From NCBI GenBank assembly GCA_013399855.1, contig VXAY01003767.1, positions 1,141,730-1,205,729 on the forward strand: a stretch of 64,000 bases of DNA. Reading direction: 5' to 3'. Origin of the DNA: Oxyruncus cristatus. Lineage: Eukaryota; Chordata; Aves; Passeriformes; Cotingidae. Shown piece by piece: positions 1 to 14,406 of the stretch (positions are counted from its first letter, which is position 1; each line of letters begins with the position of its first letter). The notes below the pieces were generated by a model. It ran no database searches and was not told the DNA's origin. It worked only from the letters and a program-made list of their open reading frames with translations. The position numbers and the translations under genes were made by a program.

Positions 1-751
1 AGTCTATACAAAGATATTGTATATCTAACCTCTTGTTCTAGCTCCAGTCCAGACACATATGTATCTTTCCCTTTCCCTCAATGCTAGAGACAAATATCCT
101 TCTCCCTGGCTGTAAGAGAAACAGTATTAGCCCTAATTCCTTTATGTGGTATCATATAAAAAATGGAACTTATATTTCACTCTCACATCTTGTGGAAATA
201 ATGGAATCAGCTCTTTCACTTTATCAAAGATTTTGTTCATCTTTTACAGCACTAGACTTGGAAACCTATGATTCATACTTTCAGTACTTTTAATGAACAA
301 CAGTTATGGTCAATACAGTGAGAAAAAAAATCATTATGGTTAAGAGACCTTGAATAAATAAAAAGTAACATTACATGAAGAAATAAGTAGATGAAAACCC
401 ACAGAACAAAAAATCCCTAAGTTTGAATCTACAACTAACAAGGTTCAAGGAAGTTCCTGGCCTGAGCTAAAAATGCATTGCCTTGACTAGCATTATGCTT
501 GCTTAAACTAGATAGGAATTTAGCCATTTCTTTTACTCTCTTTCAGTCTTTCAGGGTCCTGTCAAAACCTTATCTTTGCTTCATTACCATAGAACTATTA
601 CAAATATATAGGTAGGTGGTATCTCAGAAGCACACTGTGCTTGTTCCTTCAGACAATATTCACCAATCATCGGTATTGAGCTTCCTCTCAGAAGCTTACT
701 GTCTACTGTGCTCAGGATGGGGTCTGTGGTTGAATGCACACATGTAGAGTT
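1..751. other. AT-rich noncoding DNA, nothing recognised
   Basis: No repeat family or coding frame is recognised here. One open segment (about 556-617) follows a good pyrimidine tract and ends at a GTAGGT donor-like site, but pseudo-exons of this kind are common in introns and intergenic DNA. It is not called as an exon. Confidence 0.5.
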
Positions 752-926
752 TCAACAAAAGAGGTTGTTTGGAGTTGTGGCATCTCTACTGCTGGAAACA
801 TCCTAAGAATTGACTGTGTGAGACTCTGAGCAATCTTGTTGAAGTCAACTCTGCTTTGAGCATAGGGTTGGGTAGGATGTCCTCTGGCTCTTAGGTCCTT
901 TGCAGCCTAAATTATTCTGTGATTCC
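752..926 (+). mobile_element. CR1 LINE 3' end, 5'-truncated
   Basis: This is the last 175 bases or so of a CR1 element in plus orientation. The block 'gaggttgt..' leads into 'tctgctttgagcatagggttgg', which matches the CR1 3'-UTR stretch usually seen as 'ctgctttgagcagggggttgg'. The end 'attattctgtgattcc' is the degenerate CR1 terminal octamer repeat. CR1 copies in birds are normally truncated at the 5' end, so this short tail is a typical insertion. The divergence is high, which suggests an old copy. It is the only clear transposable element in the first 22 kb. Confidence 0.8.
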
Positions 927-3900
927 AAAATGCTACTGAAACTGGAAAAGTTAGATCTGACCAAAATACAAAACTTCATTTTTCAATTTTCCTACTGCTG
1001 AAAAGGTAGTGATTGTTAAGCACTTTGAAATGATTGGGAAACACAGTATGCTCTTTGGTTTTTGTTACCAAATGTTTTAATTAGACATAAGACGTGATAC
1101 TGGATTCTACAACAGAGACTCTTAGGAATATTTAGGTACAGTGATTTTCCAGCATAATAAATTCACATAGTATATATTTAAAGCCTGATTTAAAGAAAAA
1201 TACTGGATTGATAAAAAAAAAAAAAGAGTAAATGTGGATGATTAATCATTTACAGTTTAGTTACTGCTGCAGATATTATTTAAGTACAATGTTTGAAATT
1301 GAAGACCAAACACTATCAGATTTAAGCCGAGATTTGTATCAGTTGTAATTAATTTGGTTTGAAAAATCTTGAAAACATGATTTCATTTTCTAAAATCTAC
1401 ACAAGTTCCCGAAAGTGAATAATCATCTCTATTAATTCCTGAAGGACAAAGCATTTAAATTTCCAAAGACACAAAGCATGAGTATGGATTTGCTTAGATA
1501 ACAGCCATAATTTACAAAGAATAGTCAGATCTGTTGTACAAACTGAAAACATGTTATTTTATATATCTAATTTTATGCTATAAAGTTTACAGTACCTCTA
1601 CTTCATAGAAAGGAAAAATAGCAATATAAACAGAATTTAAACAGAAAATAAAAAAGTGTGATATGCAATTTAAACTATAAAGGCGTGTTATAAAAATATG
1701 GTCTTTCTCTTTTTCTCCTCCCTCAGAATTGAGTCTAGAGTTGTTGTTTAATTCTTAGTCTTTTTTCCTGAATATTCTGAATCGAATTTACTTTTATGCA
1801 ACAGTTAACTGTTTTTTTAGAGAAATATGTTCACAAAGTCACTTTCTTTAAATAGACTAATTTTTATGTTAATCAAGAAGTCTTATAGACTTTGATAACA
1901 CCATGGAGTAACAACTAAGATAGAGTGATTAGACACAGTGTGCTTCAACTTCTACTGCAGACAGAACTCATTTTCCCAGAATTCTTGGAGAATCCTGGAG
2001 CAGTGAAATCTTCTGACAAATACAGCCTGGAATACTAAATATGCCCTCTTTCACGTAAGCAATATCAGAGCAATATCAGTCCAATAAGGAAGAAGTCTGG
2101 AGAAGGAGAAAAAAGAAACAAAGAAAAAAAAAGTCTCTTCATGTTTATTAAAAAAAAAATATTAAAAAACACTAATGACTCATCTTGTTCAATGGATGAT
2201 TAAGTGGAGGGAACTACTCACTCACATAAAAAGATATTCAATGAGTAGGATTCTTCTCAGAGGGGTAACAGGTATAGAGTATGACAGTGTCATATATTAT
2301 CCCTTTTAGAATATAATTGCATTTAATATTGTTTATTTATCCATACAATGGCAGCAATAAAAGTATTTTCTCAAAATTTCTCTGCTGCCATTTCTCCACA
2401 TGTCATATCTTCTTCTAAGACCCCTAACCCCAGGGACCTTGATGAAACTACCAAAAAAACCTCTCAACAAGCAACAAAAACCAACATGCCCTCCCTCCAC
2501 AAAATAAAATAAACAAGTCCAGTAACCAATTCTATACATTTTATATTATAATGCAAACATTTTCTGATGTTATCTTTACTACAGTAGAGATGCTTTTGTT
2601 TCCTCCCATAAAAATGAAGGCAAAAAATGCTAATGAAAATATTAATATTTGAATGAAATGAATGAAGGCATCAGAGTTCTGTTTTTTCACTATGAAATAA
2701 TGGAAACAGCCATATGGTCAGGTAATGATGCTGGTTTCTGGAGAGAGTGGCATGCAGGAAGGATGCAAGATAGTGCAAAGCCAAGGGAAAAGACTGCAAA
2801 GAAATGAATTTGTGTTATCAGTGATTTCATATACCAGCCCAACCTTGAACATGCATCTGAATAGGACTTTCTGATTTTGTTCTAGGCTGCAATAACTTCT
2901 GGAATTGAATTGGGATAATTAACAGACTAAAAAAGCCAGTAGAATTTGGTGTGTGACAAAGAAGGCTCTTCAGAAAAAAAGAAGTATCAATAGCCAGTAC
3001 TATTTTATATGATAACAGATAAGCACTGATATTCTAGCAAAGAGAAGCACAATTAAGTTTTCTGTTTCTGTAGGTAATCCTTAGATCTACAGGTTCATAC
3101 TGCCAAAATTTGAACTTGCAGAGCCATGAAACAGTGTATTGGAATAGGCAAAGCTCTCAAAGCACTTAGCACTTATAACCATATTATCTTCACAATAACA
3201 AAGAGCAAAAGACATTTATCAGTGAACTAACAAATTGATGTGTTAGAGCAATGAGACTAAAATCCATTTATTGGAAACACTGTTTCATAACCACAAAACA
3301 AGAAGAAAACATGTAAAATCAAGCTGTACTGCAGAGAACAAATATTGAACTTGGAAATCTTGAACACAAAAGTAAGAGAAGTATGAACTTGCAGCATTTT
3401 GGACAAATAATGTTTCAATTTTTATGCCATAACCTGTGAAGCACCATTGGCTTTATACGCAATGAGCAGATTTACATGAAACTAATGATCTACAAAAATT
3501 GAGGTTGGAAAACTCAGACAGTGTGAACTACAGCTGAGTCTTGGCTACTAAAGCTGCAGTATTTTATGCTTTATGAGGGATGTGATAAAAACCAAACAAA
3601 CCTAGTAATCCTAAAGCAGCAATCACCATAAGAAAGGCTGAAACCCCCCACCATTATTGTGTCAATTAGATGAGATAACGTGTTAAATACACGTTAAAAC
3701 GGAGAAATAACAATTTACTGACGTCTACACAATTCATCCTAAGGACTTGAACTGGAATCCAAAAGCACCCTGAACTATTCTGTACAACTCAATATTATCC
3801 TTTTATGCCAAGTAAGATGTCACCTTGGGAACCAGTAAGTATCAGCTGTATGAAATACACACTAATTACCACTACTTGGGCATGACTATGAAGTTATTAG

Positions 3901-5311
3901 AGCAAATTAGAGTAACTACTTGCAAATACAAATTTCAGTTCTGAAAAGTTTCATTATAATCAGAAGTTTTTTTCCTTGTCATGAGTAATTCAAAAAAGCA
4001 GACCATAAATCACTGACAGATCTGGACCACTTGACCAGGAAACTAATCTTTGGTGGCAACTCATTACCCTTAAAAAATTGGAAAATGCATACTGCTTTTA
4101 TGGTGGCCTGGGAAGTCGTTTCTTATATTATGATTATTATGCATTATTTTGAAGGTTAGAACTAGATTAAATTCTTTCTCTGTCTAAATGGATTTGAACC
4201 TACATTTTCTGTCTAATGGAAATGTAAGTTAAAAGTAAATGTCTAAGTAAAGTGAAATTTATAGACCACGTGTGTCAGAACAATTTGACTCTGTAATGAA
4301 TAAGTTGAAATCCACGGCAAGAGTCTACAAGAACCTCATGGTTAATGCTACTCATCTAAGAGGACAGATTCTTTCATTCTGTCTTTCATGAGAAGAACTG
4401 TCTCAGTATTTTACATGAAATTTTTAATTGACTTGAATATAAACAAACAGGAATGTGTAGACTCTGATCTCTCTTTTCCCAAAGCCTATCTAAATATTTT
4501 TTTTCCTGGTAATAAACTGGAATATATCTGGTAAACGATATAATTCAGTTAGTTTGATGAAAATTAGAGGGAAGCACCTGTGATAATATACTTTTCTCAT
4601 AAAAATGCCAGTGACAGAAAAATTAGGAATAACAGTATAAATGATGCTAAAAATTAAAGGTTAAAAAATTAGCTTTATTAATGGACAAGGGGAAAAGTCC
4701 CTTGGAAGAAGGTGTTAACAAATGGCTTTAGTGGCTTGGACAGAAGGGCTACTATGTATATGCACTATACATTTCTCCACAAACTTTCAGGTTAATTAAA
4801 TCTTCTTTTCTTAGAATTATCCAGGTATTCAGTAAGAAGCTTTCTTAATAACAGAAAAAATAACAGCATTCATATGTTTCTACTTTTGATCAGAAATATT
4901 TCAGTGAAAGAACTTAATCTATTAGAATTTGTGTACTTTTAAAAAATATATTTATCAAAAACTGGTTCCAGTTGGTAATGATTAATATTTTCTTATAGTG
5001 GCTGTGGAATAGATGTCATTAAAACCATTAATATTTCAATTTCAAGAATTATAGGGAAAAAATGTGCATCTGCAGACATGGCACAATCATCTTTCGCTAG
5101 ATCACTATATTTGTACTTGAGAGCATAGTCAAGTTATGCATCTGTTTTTCTTTATTATTTTTGATAGATGTGAGAACATTGGCATTCAGTTCAACATCAC
5201 AAATGCAACTTCTTATTATCTGTCAGACAATTGCTAGTTAGTAACTGTGAGTGTCACCCTAGAGACAGCTGGTATTCATCTAGAGCTGCTTAGCAATGTG
5301 AGAAGTGACTT
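927..5311. other. AT-rich noncoding DNA, no gene seen
   Basis: There is no recognised repeat or gene in these 4.4 kb. The longest frame is a 68-codon shadow on the minus strand. A short perfect hairpin lies at 3676-3696: an 8-bp stem (TAACGTGT / ACACGTTA) around a 5-base loop. Several A-runs are present. Nothing indicates transcription. Confidence 0.5.
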
Positions 5312-5342
5312 CACACATACACACACACCCACCCACACACCC
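5312..5342. repeat. Imperfect (CA)n microsatellite
   Basis: About 31 bases of alternating C and A, interrupted by 'cat' and by two 'ccc' interruptions. This is an ordinary dinucleotide microsatellite and could be polymorphic in length. Confidence 0.85.
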
Positions 5343-8300
5343 CTCCAAAACCACCTTTACTAGCTAGATTCAACCTGCTTCAATTTGAATACTACCGCCT
5401 TCTGGAAAAGATATATTTCCTGTAAATTGTGAATAAAAAAATAATACATGCATGTCTAACTAAAATAGTCTTCAACTTCTGGTATCAACCATTCACATCG
5501 CTACTTTTATTTGCTTTAATCTGTCATTTTCTGTCATTTACAACCGTCACATCACAGTTATTTCAGCAAACAACACAAAGTTATTTCCTTTCCAATAACC
5601 TAATAAGAATCTATTTGTTCTGTTTATAGGACATGTGAACCTTCAGTTTTCCTTAAATTTCATAAATTCAATTTTTAATCTGAAATTTTTATTAAACAAG
5701 TCGTTTGTGCATTTATTTTTTTCCAGACCTCTATTAATCTTCATAACTCATTAGAAGTATGCTGCTTTTCCAGAGCTGCTAAATGGGTTTTTGATCAATT
5801 GCAAAAAAGATGCAGCATGTGTAGGATCAGGCAATATAAATTATTTCAAGTGCAGAAAAATAGTGAAGAAAAAATTACTGAAATAATTCAACTGGATCAT
5901 TGCGTTGTTGTGTAGTTCACGGAAATGTATTAGAGAGTCTAAACCCATAAGGGTTTTTTTCCCATGTAATTCTAAAAAAATATGTAAACGTTTTGATATA
6001 TGAAAGATAATAAATAATGAAAGGAATTAAAAGGCCACTCATTAACCATATTAGGGAACATAAAATATTATTGGACTGAGAAGTGTTAAGGTAAATGCTG
6101 CTTCACTGCAACAATGACTTCAAATAATTTTGTTATATTTTAGAAAAAGCAATTAAGATTTAATGTTCAACTTGATTATTCATTCATGAGGCTTGATTAA
6201 GTCTGATTTGTATTTTAATTCCTTTGTGACACAAAGAACTTAACCAGTAGACCATGGGGTTTCTCTTTATGCACTCTACCCAGCCAACTCCTGTGATAAA
6301 GCTAAAAAAAGTTTATTAAAAAAAAAAAAGAAAACCCAATTCCTAACACAATTACAAAATGATAGAAAGAGAAGTTTCCTCCTTGCTGAGATTTCTGATA
6401 TTTGTGTTTCAAAGCCTCTGTTAGTCACAAATCTTCGTCTGCAGGTAGAGATTTGTAACAAACACTAAACAGAACTCCCATGCACACATCTACAAATCTA
6501 TACTCATCTCCTCAGCACAGCCATATCCTTTGAAGATCAAACATATTCAATGAAAATCTGGTCTATTTTTTCTGGTATTAGTGACAACAAATTTTGAAAG
6601 ACAAAGTATTCAACTCTCTGTCCTCACCTTAAATAATCAACATGCACAGACTTATAACAGCCCACTGAATGTCTAAAGGGAAATTTATTTCATTAATTTT
6701 CAGAATATTTTGCTTTTTATTATTCTACTCCTGTTCTTCATTACCTGACTTTTTCATGAGAGATCTCACTGTGTCTATGCTTTTCTGTTGCAGTAGCACC
6801 AACATACAGCAGCATGTCCCCATTAAACCGGAACTTAATTACAATTGAACATCAGTTCTGGTTCTAAAGACAATATAGTAGAAAACTTACAGTAAGTATA
6901 ACAGTGTCTGTTAGGATAAGTCAAACGACATTTGTGTAAAAATCTCTCTTAAAACTTCACTTGAGGATAAGATTCAGAACGAACACGGAAGTTAAAGGAA
7001 AACTTGGCTCTAAATGTTGCTTGTTACACAAGGAGACAGTGTTTGCATAATGGGAAGAATGAGGTAGCCAGAAATAAATGGAAAAATCATTAACGTAAAG
7101 TAAAACTTTTTTTTTTTTTTTACTGAAGAATTTAATATTTTCATGGAGAAATTTGGCATAATTCCAACTATCAAAAGTGTTATTTTAGCACTTTCCAAGT
7201 TATTCTGGATTTTCTATAAAGTTATTTAAAAGCAAGGTGGTACACAAAAAGTATTATACATACATGTTAGCATACAAACAACTCTAATGCTGTCCCACTT
7301 CTAAAAGTCTGGGAACACCAAAAGTTTGTCATATATACTGAGTTTAAAAAAAATCCAATGGGTAAAAATTTCATGATTTCCTCCTCTAAAAATTTCTGTC
7401 CTTGAAGATATAAATACTATTTTCAAAGTCTGACTCCAAGTCACAACTGCTACCTTTGTAAACAGAATAATAAACTTGATCAAAGCATTTATTACACCTA
7501 AGTGAATATGAAATATGGCAAGTTGAACTGTTTTTGTATGATTCACCTAAGGAATCTATCAAATATGAGCGGTAAATTATTCGAAGTTCAGAGCTATCTC
7601 AAAGAGGAAGCAGCATACTAGTCCGTGTTCAAAGATGTATTTTCATGGACTCTGACCCTGAGCTCAAGGAAGGAAAATATTTTAGTACACATGTAAAAAT
7701 AAAAAAATGCTTGGCTATTAAAAAAGAAGACAAGTTGGCAGAATAGTGCTATAATAAGAAAATGGGAATAAAAGTGTTTCTGGATGATTTATTATCAGCA
7801 ACCCTTTCTAAAATGAGATAAAATGCCTGGAGAGATACAGAGTCTAATCCCTGACCTTCCTGTGATATGTTACATGAACAGCAGAACTACAAAGCCCATT
7901 CTTGAAGGAGACAAATAACATACTTATGATTTATTTGACTTCATTTACAAGAAGAATGGTTAGGTAGTGTTGTCATCCTACCCTGTGAATTAAAGTATGT
8001 AGTAAAGTTGGTAAAACCATAATGTATTGAGTATTAGTGGTACATAAAATTCATTTGAGAGTTAGTATTACGAAGAAACCTTCTACATCAAGTTAGTGAA
8101 AAATAAATGCAAACTTTGAGGACATTTATTTCTCTAATTTTTAATCTAGTGAGTAGAGTTATAGCAAAGAACACAGGGAAAATTTATCCATACGGAGAAA
8201 CTGAGCCACAAAAAATTTTCAAATATCATATAGCTGTGCTTCCTCGACTCATTTTGAATTTGGTAACACAGTGCAGTAATATTCCTTAATTTTATTTTGT

Positions 8301-11300
8301 ATAGGTATTAATAATTCAATTATTACTAGAATTTATGTTTTATCACAAGTTTGGGATTCTTTGCCACAGCTAAGTACTCTTAGTTACAGATAAATACAAC
8401 GCAAACTGAAATGAATAAGTCAAAATATTTTTGGTTCTTGGTACTAGATGTACCTAAATGTAGCCAGATTAGATTCTGTCAAGATGTTGAAATCAAGATA
8501 TTACCATATACTAAGCATAAGATATGTTGCTAAAAGTGCCACGTCTGACTGTCCAGAAGACTTAATGTATAACAACTATTGTGTTGTAATCACTAAGAAC
8601 CATAACAAGATTTACACAAAATACTTCAGATTTTATTAGTGTTTAGTTTTTTTCGTGTGTGGGTTCCTTTTTTTTCCATGAGCAGTCTCTAACTGACTTT
8701 TGTACTTTGCATTTAAATATCAAAATTCTACTTTACATAAAACACCGAAGTTTAAAATAAAAGCACTTTCTTTATTCTTAATGCTACTTCTCCAAAACAA
8801 CACTGAAGCAGGTTCCTTCCCACACTATCAGTGCATTTTGTTACCTCCAGCTGGCTGTGAGAAAAGTGCTGAGCAAAATATATGGATATTTTTGTTTTCA
8901 TTGTGTTCCCAGTTGATTGGTCTGGAACTCACAAAAGCAGCAACAGCCTTTGAATTGATGGAGCTTATTTTTATGCATTTTTTATGCTCTGGAACAGTTA
9001 TTCAACTGCTGGCATCTGAATGGAATATTGTGATAACCTGAATTAAAGAAAACATCAATTTTACAGTATTTAACTTCTATTAAAGTCAAAATTTCATTGA
9101 ACCATTTCCACGATATCAGACGACATCTGATAACTTCCTGTCTGTCTTAAAACTAAAATGTAACAACAACAAAAACCCCAAAACAAGACCACCAAAAAAT
9201 GAGACTGAAAGAGATAATAAGGGGTTACTACCCACTTGCTGCCAGAACAACATCAGTAAAGAGGTAGAGGAACCAGCAAGCTGCCATGCAAAACAGAGTG
9301 AAGTGTTAACAATCTTCCTTCTCATCTGGAATAGAAATTTGCATTTGTAAAAAGAAAAAAGAAAGCCAAGACAGGGTTAATACAAGGGAGAAGGGGAGAG
9401 AGAAAGAATGAGGCCAAAACAGTAACTGGCTGCAATATCTTTTTTCCTCTATGAGATCACAAATAAGAAAATCAGATTTGGAGCATCCTCCAACAATAAA
9501 ATGCAGAGATGTTCTCAGAGAAACCTCATACTAAATATTTTAGAACCCAGCAGGCTTAATTTTTACAGCATTGACTCAGGAAAGTTATTTTATCTTAAAC
9601 ACTTCATATAATTGTAATTATCACAACCCCAGTGATTTTGAAGTCCTTCAGGAATATTTATATGCTGAAGTGCTAAAATTATAGCCGAATTTAAATCCCA
9701 ACTGTTCTAGATGTTACAGAAGTGTATAATAAGGAGTACTTCATAGTCTAAAAAGACAAGAAAATTAAAAGGAAGAGACAAAGAGAGGATGCGGAAGAGG
9801 GAAAAAGTGATTGATTCAAGAAGTGAAAATTACCAGAGAAGTGATTGATCCAAGATCTACCGCAGAGTCACTGTCAGAGAACAGCGTGTCTGAAATCCTA
9901 GTCTAATCAGCAAACTGGTAACCCAGAGAAGTTCATTCATGTCTCCAACAATAAATGGTGCTTTCATAACATAATGAAGATGTCTTATCCAGTAGACATA
10001 TATGATTACACATAATGAGAAATGGAAAGACTATTATTGAGTAGTTTCTTTTTCTTTTTGACATCACTATGCCTTACCTGAATCTTTCAAAACTATTTAG
10101 CTTGGAATTAACCTGGATCTGCTTTTGCCAAAAAGTCACAGCAAGTTTAAGGGAAGCTTTTTAGTTAACGAAAATTTTTTGACTTCAGATACTCTTCAGT
10201 ACCATTCCCAGCATAAATATGCCACCTTTTTGATATCAAACCCCAAATTTATCACAAGTGTGCTGTTTCATGTCTTTACTGGGAAGGCAAAGTCTGTTTT
10301 TCTGAGTAACACTACAAAAGGAATCAATCTTAAAATAGTGGGAGACACTAAATTAGACAATTACACAGAGAAGATCCTGACTCTATAAAGGCTAAACTGT
10401 GAACACCTTGTGTCAACAAAAACTTTCTTCAGTTGAAATTGAAATACAAAATTCCTTCAAATTAAATCAGTGAACATTTACTTAAAACTATAAACTCAGT
10501 CTAGTTAAGGGTAATGTGCAAAGTAGGGCAAAATTTGCATATCAACTTTGTCCCTTGCAGTCTAGTTTCTTTGACTGAAGCTATTATTCTACTAAATCTA
10601 GTGGGCATTAGAATATATATTTTTGAAAATATTCTTTTTTTATTTTAAATATAAATCACACAAAAAAAAAGTATCAACCAAAGTTGGAAATATCTCTGAA
10701 GCAAATTGCACTTCTAAAGCAATTTTGATTTGTATAAAAAATGAATAATGACTCTTAATCTAAATAATATCTGTATTTCCTATATATTATAAAACATTTT
10801 TACGGTATTAAGTGTAATCATTATCCAAAGATGGAAAAATAAATATATTGTCATAAAATGATCTTCTGAAGGCTTGAAGATTTTGCTTCTGAAATGCATG
10901 ATGGTGGTTCACTTGGCTGCCCTCAAGACTCAAGAGAGAAGCAGATTAAACATGATATTCTCTTTTATGAGGAACTGTATCATACATGTTTAGGCATCTT
11001 GATTCCTTCTAGAGATATACGATCTTCTTCTCACTATTAACTCAATTCAAAATACTAAGTAACTTTTAGTTGACTGCTAGGCACAACAGGGCACTTTCAG
11101 CAGAAAAACTGTAGAAAATATCTTGAACTTGTTGGCAGTATACAAATGTATTTATAAATTTAAAATCATTGGGCATACAGGAAACCGCATGCAAGTGTTA
11201 AATACAGTGCCTAACTGCAATAATTCAATTTAAGTGCATAACATAACAAAACTGACATCCTACAAATATTTTAACTTTTTTTTCTAAAAAAATACTTTAT

Positions 11301-11663
11301 GTTAAAAAAATACTTAATTGAAGCTGTGCACAAAGACTAAGGCTGTCAGACCTGAAAATCTCTATGTGTCTTATTAGCTACATAATGTTCTGTGACAATC
11401 CCATGAGTGTAATTATTGTCTTTTGAGACTTTATACCTCTCAGCTTATAACTTCTATAACTTAACATCAGTACTTAAAGTAATGCCAACACATTGCACTG
11501 TGCAATATTTAAATATATTCCTTTTATTGAAATGGTGAATTTCTCTTCTATGATCACATTTATTTTCATGTAAAACCGTTATTAGACTATACAGTAACTG
11601 ATTTCTTCATGAGTATTAATTAGTGAAAGAAAAGACCTATAAATAAAAAAGCTTTTTTTTTCA
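5343..11663. other. AT-rich noncoding DNA, repeat-poor
   Basis: Over 6 kb with no recognisable transposable element. Poly(A)/poly(T) runs occur near 6318 and 7108. The longest frame (8700-9041, plus, 113 codons) has no family resemblance, although a very good acceptor-like pyrimidine tract lies inside it at about 8911. Another acceptor-like site starts a minus frame near 9325. No matching donors or consistent chain of exons could be built, so no gene is called. Confidence 0.5.
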
Positions 11664-11707
11664 TTTAGATGTACCTAGGTAAAAATTTAGATGTACTTAG
11701 GTAAAAA
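11664..11707. repeat. Tandem duplication, 22-bp unit x2
   Basis: A 22-base unit beginning 'tttagatgtac' and ending 'taggtaaaaa' occurs twice head to tail (11664-11685 and 11686-11707). The two copies differ at one base (c in the first, t in the second). This is probably a replication-slippage duplication. Confidence 0.9.
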
Positions 11708-14259
11708 CAGAATCACACTATTGCACACCATTCTTTAATATTGTTCAACAGTTATATGCAACACTACAAAATAAATAAATAGTAGTATACAGATAAACTG
11801 TTTGAAAAAGGATGTTTTAACATTCAAGGTAACCATGGATACAGAAAACAGCTGGTCATTAAAAGCTCATGGAACCAAACAACTGCAGCAGTAGCCCAAA
11901 TTTTTATTGCAACCCTGCATTTTCAAACAAAATCCCATCTGCTAACATGAATATAGAGGTCTCCTATGTGGTTTGGAGCTTTTCCAGTACCTGCAGATTC
12001 TGTCCAAAGTACACTCAGACCCCACAAAGTTGTCTGCCGATTTTAGTATATTAATTAACACCTTCTTGGTTTGTTAAATCCATAAGCCTTCAAATATCCT
12101 GAGAAGGTAGCAGCACAAAATCAAGAAGAGTATTGCATTTAAGAGCTTACCTGATTACGTGTGGCAACCAGCCTCTGTAACGTGGCTGGCAGCATTGCCT
12201 TTAAAAAGCTTACATAGCCAGCTGATCTGCTGTGTCATAAGATAGTGGCAAATAACTGAAAGGATATTTAAAAATGGTGTAAATGTTAAATTTTTTTGAT
12301 TTAACACATTGTTAATTGTCTCCTATACAAAGGAGCTTTTATTCATTTCTTGATTTGAATGATAGTCTATGGCATTCAGACTTTGATAAAGCTGCAAAGT
12401 ACATACAGATGCTGTTAAAAAGAAAAGAACAGCTGTTAACTTTATTGTGTCACAAATATATGTACTAGCACACACAATGCTATTTCTCTGATCTTTCATT
12501 GTTTACTGTTCTGAATATCCATCTCTGTCAAAAATGTGCTATCATGTTTATTAGGATTATCTGGCATTAGAAGGTGGACTTCATCATAAAGAACATTCAC
12601 AGAATAAAGGAAAAAAAACATGTTACTTAAGAATAAGGCAGCTCACTATTGCATTTAATCCAATATATTGAAATTAATTCTGAACGTGATAGTACAAAGC
12701 ACATCAAATTTTGGAGTAATCTAAAAGGTTTATACAATGCCATTTGATGTGGCCAAGCCATGTCCATGCAATTAAAGTATGCTACAGTAACCCAATATGG
12801 TGACTGAGTATATTTCCATGAAAATGCAGAAGAACCTGCTCAGTCCTAGGGTCAGCCATAACCTGTAGAAGAAGCAGGTTTGTCTGGACAGGTTTTCTGG
12901 AGAAAGTTTTTTGAAGATTATTACATTTCTTCATAAGGATATTATTCCAGAACACTTTCATTCCAATCAACTTCTGGGAAAATCAAATGCTCTATTCCCA
13001 TAAAGAAACACAGCTTTATTACTATTGATTAGATTAGTTTAATCATTCTAAGAATCAGTACTCCTCATTTAGTCTAAGATCTCTTTCAGGTTGTACTCTT
13101 ATACTGAGAAACAAACCCATCATTAAAGGGATTAACATAAAGGGTTATCAGACTTATCTTTTATAATTTTCCATGTATACTTCTTTTCAATTAGTCTTTT
13201 TATTGCCATGCAATTATTTTTTATACCAGTTATGTACTATCTATGCCAAATAATTTTATTTTCTCCAAGAGCAGTTAGGAACAGCATTTATAGGCACAAT
13301 ATGAATACGCACAATTAGCTGTCCCTCATGAAGAACCTTACACAGGAGCATGATCTTTTTTCCTTTCAGGAACACCACTGTACTTCTTCTTAACATTGTT
13401 ACATCCATCCACCATCAAAGTCAAAATTTTATATTTAAAACACAGATACAGAACAGAAAATTAAAAAAAAAATATTTTCACTATAACTATAACTGTAAAC
13501 TGTAACACAAGTCAACATATAGTGCATCTTCCCTTAATCTACCCATTTTAACATCCCCATTAAGACCCAGCTATTAAAGTCATCTGTGTACTTTTCAAAT
13601 GCCTAAACTGAATTTGTAGATTTTCTTTTCCTTCTTTCTGCTTATCCAGGCACTGTTGTAGTTTTTGAATCTAATTTAACGAAACATCAAATTGAAAATA
13701 ACTAGACTGATTTTCAAGTATCCTAAGCCCATTTTTACTTTGATGTTGGTTATAATGCAGAGTAACATCCAAGAATATTTCAAACTGTTCTCTGTATATG
13801 TACATATTTCACCTTTTAAAATGTTTAACTTCAAAGAGTAGTATCCTGCTTTTCATGCTTGAAATGAAAGTTGCCAGATTTTATGGCAGGTATATCATTG
13901 CACAGCATAGTCTAAGCTATCCACAGAAATCCCATTGTCTTAGCTACCTTAAAATTCTTCCATTAAAATGTTTATGTGACAGTTTATGGACAACAGAACA
14001 TCACGTAGATCTTTCCTTCTAATCACAGAGAAGAACATTTCTTTATCTTAATGTATTTCTCCAGTTTCTGTGCCACTGCTAACTAAACATATGTTACAAG
14101 ACTGGAAATGCATTATAGTACAGACATGGTTTAGAAATAGGACACATTTAACTTTCATTATAGAACTGTAATTTCAGTGCTATGAAATCTCTGCAATGAA
14201 AACTAATAATGGATGAAACTATTTTTTTTTTCCAATTTTGATTCATTAACAAATAATGT
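11708..14259. other. AT-rich noncoding DNA with one exon-like patch
   Basis: No repeat family is recognised. The one segment of note is the minus-strand exon-like patch at 12151-12229, listed separately. The remaining frames are short and unconvincing. Confidence 0.5.
12151..12229 (-). other. Exon-like open segment (candidate, unproven)
   Basis: On the minus strand a segment of 76 or 79 bases lies between an acceptor-like site (tatcttatgacacag, with a second CAG three bases on) and a strong donor (AATCAG|GTAAGC, intron side at 12150 and below). One frame is open throughout and ends KAMLPATLQRLVATRNQ at the donor. The patch is richer in GC than its surroundings and has two CpGs (positions 12158 and 12181). 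It also contains a small inverted repeat, CCAGCC/GGCTGG. No protein family is recognised. Intronic pseudo-exons commonly look like this, so coding status is uncertain. Confidence 0.22.
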
Positions 14260-14406
14260 ATGACCAGCATTTCTGAAAAGGTTCTAAAAAAACAGCTTGA
14301 GCTGGTTTCCGCGCTCAGTGGCCTTCGGTACTTTCAGAGACTCTTGATGGACTGTATTCTTAGTCTCAAGGACAAAAATGAGCCTCGAATGGAGAAGTCA
14401 ATATAA
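14260..14406 (+). other. 48-codon ORF over a CpG-bearing patch (candidate)
   Basis: The frame runs from ATG at 14260 to TAA at 14404-14406. It translates to a 48-residue peptide with a helix-like central part (KKQLELVSALSGLRYFQRLL). It stands out because the DNA between 14308 and 14416 holds five CpG dinucleotides (two in 'ccgcgc'), against an otherwise CpG-poor, AT-rich background. The opposite strand is also open over the same bases (ending KVPKATERGNQLKLFF), so the coding strand is not obvious. An AAACAG acceptor-like site lies at about 14296 but has a poor pyrimidine tract. It could be a terminal exon, a conserved noncoding element or a chance frame. No family is recognised. Confidence 0.2.

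Noticed and set aside
8700..9041. 113-codon ORF with a strong internal acceptor-like tract at about 8911
   Set aside because: No donor or partner exon, no recognised family, and the start of the frame is low-complexity AT-rich sequence.
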